Shown here: piece after piece, positions 6,009 to 9,844 of the stretch
Numbering within the stretch: position 1 is the stretch's first letter
Layout of the letters: every line of letters starts with the position of its first letter
Source: JBEKCP01 sp050014815
GTDB lineage: Bacteria; Planctomycetota; Planctomycetia; Pirellulales; Thermoguttaceae
NCBI GenBank assembly: GCA_050014815.1
Contig: JBEKCP010000169.1
Span: 1 to 9,844, forward strand
Length of the DNA stretch: 9,844 bases
Reading direction: 5' to 3'
The notes under the pieces: generated by a model
Told to the model about the DNA's origin: nothing
The model's database searches: none
The model's input: only the letters and a program-made list of their open reading frames with translations
Program-made: the position numbers and the translations under genes

Positions 6009-7711
6009 CAGTCAATCTCCTCCTCTTCAACCTTGTCGTCGGGAGGAACTTCTTGGCGCTTGGGCGGAGTGGGAGAGGCGGCGACGGGGGCGACATTGCC
6101 GCGCTTCGTCATGGCGGCCTGGAAGAGCGCATCGCGGTACTCCTCCTTGCTGATCCCGAAGTCGGCGGCGCTCATCTCGTCCTGCTCATCGAGGTCGAGC
6201 GCGAGGTCGGCGGCTTCCTGTCGGCGGCTCGTGATACCGGCGTCGATTCTGCCCTGAGCCGCGGTCGCGACCTTCGCGGGGTCTGCGTGGTCGTTGACAC
6301 GGTCCCACGTCCAGAGGTGGGGAAGTTGACGCGGATCGTCCGGTATCTCCACCCCGCCGGGCAACAGTTCGGCCAGAGCCGCCTCGCAGATGAATTGCGG
6401 CCAGATGCGGGTATTGAGAAGCCGCGTGTAGCGTTTGCGCTCGCTTCGGATTCGCTTGCCGAAGGGCTGCATCGCCACATAGGCGCTCGACATATTCGCC
6501 TGCCGGGCATCCAGTGAAACAATGAACATTGGCATCCCGATCGGGCGCCCGATGCTCCCAAGTTCGATGTTGATGAGCGTTTCGTAATTGCTGCCGGGCT
6601 GCTCGGACTTGAGCATGGAGGCTTTCGTGCCGGCGGGCAGTTTGTTGAACGCGCCGTATTCCATCTCCCATGTATCTTCGACCATGGATGACGGGTAGAC
6701 CGGCATCCCGTTTTGATCCCGGATGACGTTGCCGTTGGAATCCATCAGCGGCTCCTCGGCCATCGCGGGGGCTGGGGTCTCCACGCTGATTCCCCATTTG
6801 GCCGCATTTTCAGCGGACAGCACGGTCGCGAGCCCGAGCCTGCGCAGGTTCGCGAAGTTCGGGAGAGCCGGCAGGAGCTGAGGAAGTCCGCGCTGCTGGC
6901 CCGGTCGAATGCGACGGTAATCGTGGATCACATTCGCCGCCGGCCAAGGATCGAAGACGTAGCCAAGAATGACGAAGGCCCCAAAGGCGCCGGGATGCTG
7001 GCGGAGAACGTGGTAGATGCGGGGCCGCCCCCATGGGTCGAGCACAACCCCGTCAAAATATTGGTCGGGATACTCAGCCGGGTACATGCCAAAAAGCGGA
7101 GAAGAAACCTGGTCCGCCTCGATGTCGAAAACGTCCAGCTTGATCGGGTTGTCGAGGCCGGGGTTGTTTCGCAGCAGCAGGAAGCCCTCACCGTTGTAGC
7201 AGGTCGCCCCGCAGCTTCCGTGGAGCCGGTCAGCGAGCGCCACTTCCTCAGACCAGTCGTTGAAAAGTGTCTCGACCGCCTTATTGAAGGCGCGGTTTTT
7301 CGTGAGGACTTGGAGCTTGGGGCCGGTGCCGACGACGTAATCCGCGTACGTATCCACCACGCCCATGAACAGCGGGTTGTTGTGGTACTCGTACCGGCAC
7401 ATCATGCGGAGCTTGCGGCGGACCATCCACGAGGCCATCGCGTCGACGCTCATGGCATCCATGAGGGCGAAGTGGGCGGCGTTGAGTGGAGTGGTGAATT
7501 GAGAATCGAGCCGGGCCTGAATGTCCATGGGTCGGCGGTGGGCCGTCGCGAGCGTGGTGGCTGGGGGCCGGGGCGGCGTGGACGATGACGTGAGGGTGAG
7601 CGGAGTGGCGGCGGCGCGTACGATGGAGGGGGCGGTGACGTGCTCGGGCACCGGGCGCATGAAGCTCGCGAGTCGATGGAGCAGTCCGGACCTGGTGGCC
7701 GTCGCGTTCAT
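6008..7711 (-). CDS. Phage portal protein, lambda family
   Basis: This 567-residue protein would form the dodecameric ring at one capsid vertex through which DNA enters and to which the tail attaches. Family hallmarks are present: HNNPLFMGVVDTYADYVVGTG (residues 110-130), a CYNGEGFLLLR segment (171-181), RRIRPGQQRGLPQLLPAL (266-283) and SLDARQANMSSAYVAM (399-414), all typical of the lambda gpB-like portal family. The C-terminus is acidic (VEEEEID). Residues 1-60 form a Pro/Thr/Ala-rich tail ending at RRPMDIQA (60-66), a possible proteolytic trimming site. Removing it would leave 501 residues; lambda gpB is also trimmed at its N-terminus. The start at ATG 7711 overlaps the preceding stop by 4 bp and has GGAGGA upstream. 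The stop overlaps the next start by one base (TGATG). Confidence 0.93.
   Translation of the reverse strand: MNATATRSGLLHRLASFMRPVPEHVTAPSIVRAAATPLTLTSSSTPPRPPATTLATAHRRPMDIQARLDSQFTTPLNAAHFALMDAMSVDAMASWMVRRKLRMMCRYEYHNNPLFMGVVDTYADYVVGTGPKLQVLTKNRAFNKAVETLFNDWSEEVALADRLHGSCGATCYNGEGFLLLRNNPGLDNPIKLDVFDIEADQVSSPLFGMYPAEYPDQYFDGVVLDPWGRPRIYHVLRQHPGAFGAFVILGYVFDPWPAANVIHDYRRIRPGQQRGLPQLLPALPNFANLRRLGLATVLSAENAAKWGISVETPAPAMAEEPLMDSNGNVIRDQNGMPVYPSSMVEDTWEMEYGAFNKLPAGTKASMLKSEQPGSNYETLINIELGSIGRPIGMPMFIVSLDARQANMSSAYVAMQPFGKRIRSERKRYTRLLNTRIWPQFICEAALAELLPGGVEIPDDPRQLPHLWTWDRVNDHADPAKVATAAQGRIDAGITSRRQEAADLALDLDEQDEMSAADFGISKEEYRDALFQAAMTKRGNVAPVAASPTPPKRQEVPPDDKVEEEEID
7514..7528 (-). other. 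Candidate prohead-protease site (MDIQA) in the portal
   Basis: Residues 62-66 of the portal read MDIQA and lie at the boundary between the Pro/Thr-rich N-terminal tail and the ordered portal domain. The same DIQA occurs twice in the protease/capsid fusion. Cleavage after the Ala is an inference from position and repetition. Confidence 0.45.
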
Positions 7712-7944
7712 CGCCCCATGTCCTCCGGCACGCGGAAACGCAGCCCTGTAGGGCTCGATACGCGGATGCCGACGCGCCGGATGCCAGCGCGCGGGCCGGC
7801 GGCGGCGGAAGCGAGCGCGTTAAAGACGGCGAGTTGATCCCGCAGGTTGTGCTCGCGCGACTGCCCCATGCCCTCAACGCGGACTTCTCCGGGGCCGCCA
7901 GCGGAGTTGAGAAGGCTGGATTTGATGTTGCTGAGGTCAGACAT
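7708..7944 (-). CDS. Small protein in the gpW (head-tail connector) position
   Basis: This 78-residue protein lies directly upstream of the portal gene and overlaps it by 4 bp (ATGA). In lambda the same slot, between terminase and portal, encodes gpW, a head-completion protein of about 68 residues that docks under the portal. The sequence fits a small helical connector loosely: an N-terminal stretch, then GEVRVEGMGQSREHNLRDQL leading into an Ala-rich helix, and a short C-terminal strand-like segment. I cannot claim clear sequence identity with gpW. The start is set at ATG 7944, preceded by a G-rich but imperfect ribosome binding site; a TTG at 7992 in the same frame would add 16 basic, unconserved-looking residues. 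The assignment as connector rests mainly on size and synteny. Confidence 0.6.
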   Translation of the reverse strand: MSDLSNIKSSLLNSAGGPGEVRVEGMGQSREHNLRDQLAVFNALASAAAGPRAGIRRVGIRVSSPTGLRFRVPEDMGR

Positions 7945-7969
7945 GCCCCCACGATGGCAACGGTGAGGC

Positions 7970-7985
7970 TTTCGTGTCAACGAAA
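7970..7985. repeat. Short perfect inverted repeat in the 91-bp gap
   Basis: A 6-bp perfect inverted repeat (TTTCGT / ACGAAA) with a 4-nt spacer lies in the longest intergenic gap (7945-8035). It has no downstream T tract on either strand, so it is not a typical intrinsic terminator. A TTGACA string falls across its centre on the minus strand, but no credible -10 box follows. It may be a small operator or mRNA hairpin, or chance. Confidence 0.3.
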
Positions 7986-8035
7986 AACTCAAAGAGTGGC
8001 ACGGATTGTGCTATCTATGGCAGCGCGGCGTCCTG

Positions 8036-8326
8036 TCAGCGCGCCGCCAATGCCTCTGGCAGTTCCAGCGTCGTCCATGCCGTTCCGCAATTTCTGCAAA
8101 CGCGGTATCGCTTCACCGCACCCTCGACCGGCACGGTATTTCTGACGCTCTTTCCCTCCCGGAATTGGATGCACCAACATTTCGGGCATCGCAAACCCTT
8201 CACCCGCCCATCGGATGTCCAGCGATGGTTGACCCGCACCACCGTCTCGGCGGGTGCAACCGGCTCCGGCGCCGCGGTCTGCGCCAAAGGCTCCGCGACG
8301 GGTTGTTCCTTCGTTTTCTTGCCCAT
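8036..8326 (-). CDS. Small zinc-ribbon protein, function unknown
   Basis: This is a 96-residue protein with two parts. Residues 1 to about 35 are an Ala/Pro/Glu-rich, probably disordered tail (KKTKEQPVAEPLAQTAAPEP). The rest is a compact domain with a CPKCWC motif and, about 25 residues later, CRNCG, which is a classic four-cysteine zinc ribbon. The start at ATG 8326 is chosen for its GAGGG ribosome binding site; a GTG at 8338 would add four residues and overlap the terminase stop by 4 bp. The gene sits between the large terminase and the connector/portal genes, so a role in packaging, in DNA or RNA binding, or in late regulation is possible. None is demonstrated, and I do not recognise a named family. 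Coding is supported by position, ribosome binding site and the clean ribbon motif. Confidence 0.75.
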   Translation of the reverse strand: MGKKTKEQPVAEPLAQTAAPEPVAPAETVVRVNHRWTSDGRVKGLRCPKCWCIQFREGKSVRNTVPVEGAVKRYRVCRNCGTAWTTLELPEALAAR

Positions 8327-8331
8327 GATAG

Positions 8332-8336
8332 CCCTC
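8332..8336 (-). promoter_or_regulatory. Ribosome binding site deciding the start of the zinc-ribbon gene
   Basis: On the minus strand GAGGG precedes the ATG at 8326 with about 5-6 nt spacing. It overlaps the end of the terminase frame, so translation is probably coupled. It favours ATG 8326 over the GTG at 8338, which has no suitable Shine-Dalgarno sequence. Confidence 0.6.
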
Positions 8337-9844
8337 ACACTGGCGACAGTTCCTTACGTTCCCAACGCGCCATCGGGCGATTGATGACCTTCACCACCTT
8401 CGCCTGTGCGCTCATCCCACGCCGGCAACCCTGCATCGAGGCCGCCACGGCGGCGTAAACCATGCAGTCAAGCCACTCATTATCGGGGCGGCTGGGCTTG
8501 AGCGTCCATTCATCCACCGGGATTCCCCGCGGACTCACGGGCGTCAGATATGTTTCCGCCGTCAGGTGCGAAGCGAACAGCAGGTGCCGCCCCGGATCAT
8601 CCCCACAGAGCGTGATCGCCCCGGGATCGCCCGGCGCAGTCAGGAAACCGCCGTGAACGAAACTCTTCCACCAATTCGTGTCGATGACGCATGTTGGAAA
8701 CTCCCGCGTTCCCGCCGTTGCGGCCACATACCACCGCCCCTGCGGATCCCACCGCTCGCCCTCTTTCCGGCGTCTGGCCGCCATCGGAATCTTCCCAGCC
8801 CCAATGCCCTCCCCGCGGCAGGGCAGCATCGTTGCCCCACCCCTCGCCATCTTGACGGCATGAACGACGTTGGGCCATTTCCCTTGATCGACCAGCATCC
8901 GCCCAATCCGCATGATTCCCGCGCCACCCGACCGGATGAAGTTCTTCGCCAGCATACGCGCGACCAGATCGCTCAACCCGGCGTGAATCGTGCCCTCGAC
9001 GCCCAGGTGCGGGTATCGGTGCTGAAGGTTGCGGTCAGAATTCTGGATATCCAACTTGGTGACCTGGGGGTTTGTCTGCTCCGGCCAGATTCCGTATTCC
9101 ACTACCTGGCCGGTAAAATCCTGCTTCCACGCCACCACCGTGTACCACAGGGAATATTGCTGAACGTCAATCGCCATCGTCAACTCGGTAGCGACTGGCG
9201 GTATCTCCGCCCACGGACGCCCAGTGATCCGCGACATGCAGATTTCCGGCGTAAGTTTCCCCGTCCCCGCCTCGCCGACAAGCGGTTCGTTCTGGAACTC
9301 CGCGGCGAACCCCGCCGGCCCGTATTTGTAAAAGGCGTGCATCGCCGCCTGCACCGCCGAGAGGTTCCGCGGATCGTCAATGCGCTCCGGCCAGTCCACG
9401 ATCGCCCCGCAGTCCATGCACCCCTCGCGCAATTCGCACCCGTTGCACTTCTCCGTCGATTCATCGAGACGCCGGCGCCCGTCGCACATCTTCCCCCGGT
9501 AGAAATCGACCGCCTGATCCAGCGGAAGATCGGCCCGCATGGCCGTTTCCCGCAGTTCCCGGTACTCCTCCCACAGGGTCTTGTTCGTCGGCCAAGAGTA
9601 CAGGCGCTTCGTCCGCTCACCACGGAAGTCCGGGAATCGCTTCCGATCTAGGATTTGGTCCGCCAAATCGCCCGCCTCGATGACCGTGCATGGCACTAAG
9701 ATCGCAGTTTGGCGGTTTGGACCGGCCAATCCCTGAACATCCTGGTTGATGACTTGCAGGCGATGGGCGGTCTGCCCGTCTGGACCCTGCGAACGGGCCG
9801 ACTCGGCAGTCTGGGGGTCGTCGCACAGGGCCAGCGTCGGCCGC
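8335..9844 (-). CDS. Phage terminase large subunit, GpA-like (5'-truncated by the window edge)
   Basis: This is the motor and nuclease that cuts concatemeric phage DNA and pumps it into the procapsid through the portal. The frame is open to the right edge, giving 502 visible residues; the Walker A part of the ATPase lies outside. The first visible residues (LALCDDPQT) look like the Walker B region, followed by a CTVI segment typical of the ATPase core. The C-terminal nuclease shows three acidic clusters: AIDVQQ (codon near 9168), MLVDQGKWP (near 8889) and DNEWLDCMVYAA (near 8484-8460). These match the order seen in GpA terminases. Between the ATPase and nuclease is a five-cysteine stretch (9409-9486) that I do not expect in this family. 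A TTG at 9729 could be mistaken for the start, but the conserved reading continues upstream of it. The stop overlaps a GTG of the next gene (GTGA). Confidence 0.93.
   Translation of the reverse strand, partial: RPTLALCDDPQTAESARSQGPDGQTAHRLQVINQDVQGLAGPNRQTAILVPCTVIEAGDLADQILDRKRFPDFRGERTKRLYSWPTNKTLWEEYRELRETAMRADLPLDQAVDFYRGKMCDGRRRLDESTEKCNGCELREGCMDCGAIVDWPERIDDPRNLSAVQAAMHAFYKYGPAGFAAEFQNEPLVGEAGTGKLTPEICMSRITGRPWAEIPPVATELTMAIDVQQYSLWYTVVAWKQDFTGQVVEYGIWPEQTNPQVTKLDIQNSDRNLQHRYPHLGVEGTIHAGLSDLVARMLAKNFIRSGGAGIMRIGRMLVDQGKWPNVVHAVKMARGGATMLPCRGEGIGAGKIPMAARRRKEGERWDPQGRWYVAATAGTREFPTCVIDTNWWKSFVHGGFLTAPGDPGAITLCGDDPGRHLLFASHLTAETYLTPVSPRGIPVDEWTLKPSRPDNEWLDCMVYAAVAASMQGCRRGMSAQAKVVKVINRPMARWERKELSPV
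9409..9486 (-). other. Five-cysteine putative zinc-binding insert in the terminase
   Basis: Within the terminase, five cysteines occur in the pattern C-x12-C-x2-C-x5-C-x2-C, between a FYRGKM segment and a VDWPERI segment. The flanks fit the usual terminase linker, where a short run such as MDAGAVVDWPER is common, so the cysteine-rich part looks inserted. Two CxxC pairs suggest a structural zinc knuckle. This is inference from spacing; metal binding is not shown. Confidence 0.5.

Noticed and set aside
4431..6257. Two plus-strand frames of 288 and 312 residues opposite the capsid fusion and portal end
   Set aside because: Both are antisense to strongly conserved protease, scaffold and portal sequence and show no motif of their own.
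6713..7588. A 291-residue plus-strand frame opposite the portal
   Set aside because: Antisense to the conserved portal core, low-complexity ends and no credible family.
7952..7980. A possible sigma70 promoter (TTGACA on the minus strand) before the connector gene
   Set aside because: The hexamer 17 bp downstream is CCATCG, which does not resemble a -10 box; TTGACA alone is weak evidence.
9058..9069. A DIQ-containing string (LDIQN) in the terminase, considered as another protease site
   Set aside because: It lacks the final Ala and lies within the nuclease domain of a protein that is not part of the mature head.
8566..9651. A 361-residue plus-strand frame opposite the terminase
   Set aside because: Antisense to clear terminase motifs; its Pro/Arg/His-rich translation is a by-product of codon bias.

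Overview
The window is a phage or prophage morphogenesis module, high in GC, with every credible gene on the minus strand. It therefore reads from the right edge (about 9844) to the left edge (1). Gene order and protein families are those of a lambda-like siphovirus structural operon. The host cannot be fixed from this window. High GC and the style of the large terminase and fused protease/capsid protein remind me of prophages in Planctomycetes and other environmental bacteria, but that is an impression, not a measurement.

In transcription order the genes are: (1) a large terminase subunit of the GpA type (8335-9844, N-terminus outside the window); (2) a small zinc-ribbon protein (8036-8326); (3) a 78-residue protein in the position of the gpW connector (7708-7944); (4) a lambda-family portal (6008-7711); (5) a 901-residue fusion of an N-terminal domain, a prohead protease, a scaffold-like segment and the major capsid protein (3303-6008); (6) a two-domain capsid cement/decoration protein (2016-3212); (7) a head-tail stopper-like protein (1601-1972); (8) a tail-terminator-like protein (1101-1601); (9) a small tail-tube-like protein (610-1083); (10) a beta-rich protein running off the left edge (2-535). 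Genes are tightly packed: 1-4 bp stop/start overlaps join 1-2, 3-4, 4-5 and 7-8, most starts have clear ribosome binding sites, and no gap exceeds 91 bp. I see no convincing promoter, terminator, tRNA, CRISPR or mobile element.

Together the products would package DNA (terminase, portal), assemble and mature the procapsid (fusion protein, cement), close the head (connector, stopper) and begin the tail (terminator, tube, unknown protein). Lysis, integration, tape measure and tail-tip genes are not in the window.

Two observations stand out. First, the tetrapeptide DIQA occurs three times: once in the portal, just after a Pro/Thr-rich N-terminal tail, and twice in the fusion protein, just before the protease domain and just before the capsid domain. 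This makes it a candidate recognition site for the encoded prohead protease. Second, a strong internal ribosome binding site and ATG (5075) lie exactly between the protease and scaffold segments, so the gene could also yield a protease-free scaffold-capsid protein, as lambda C/Nu3 does for its scaffold.
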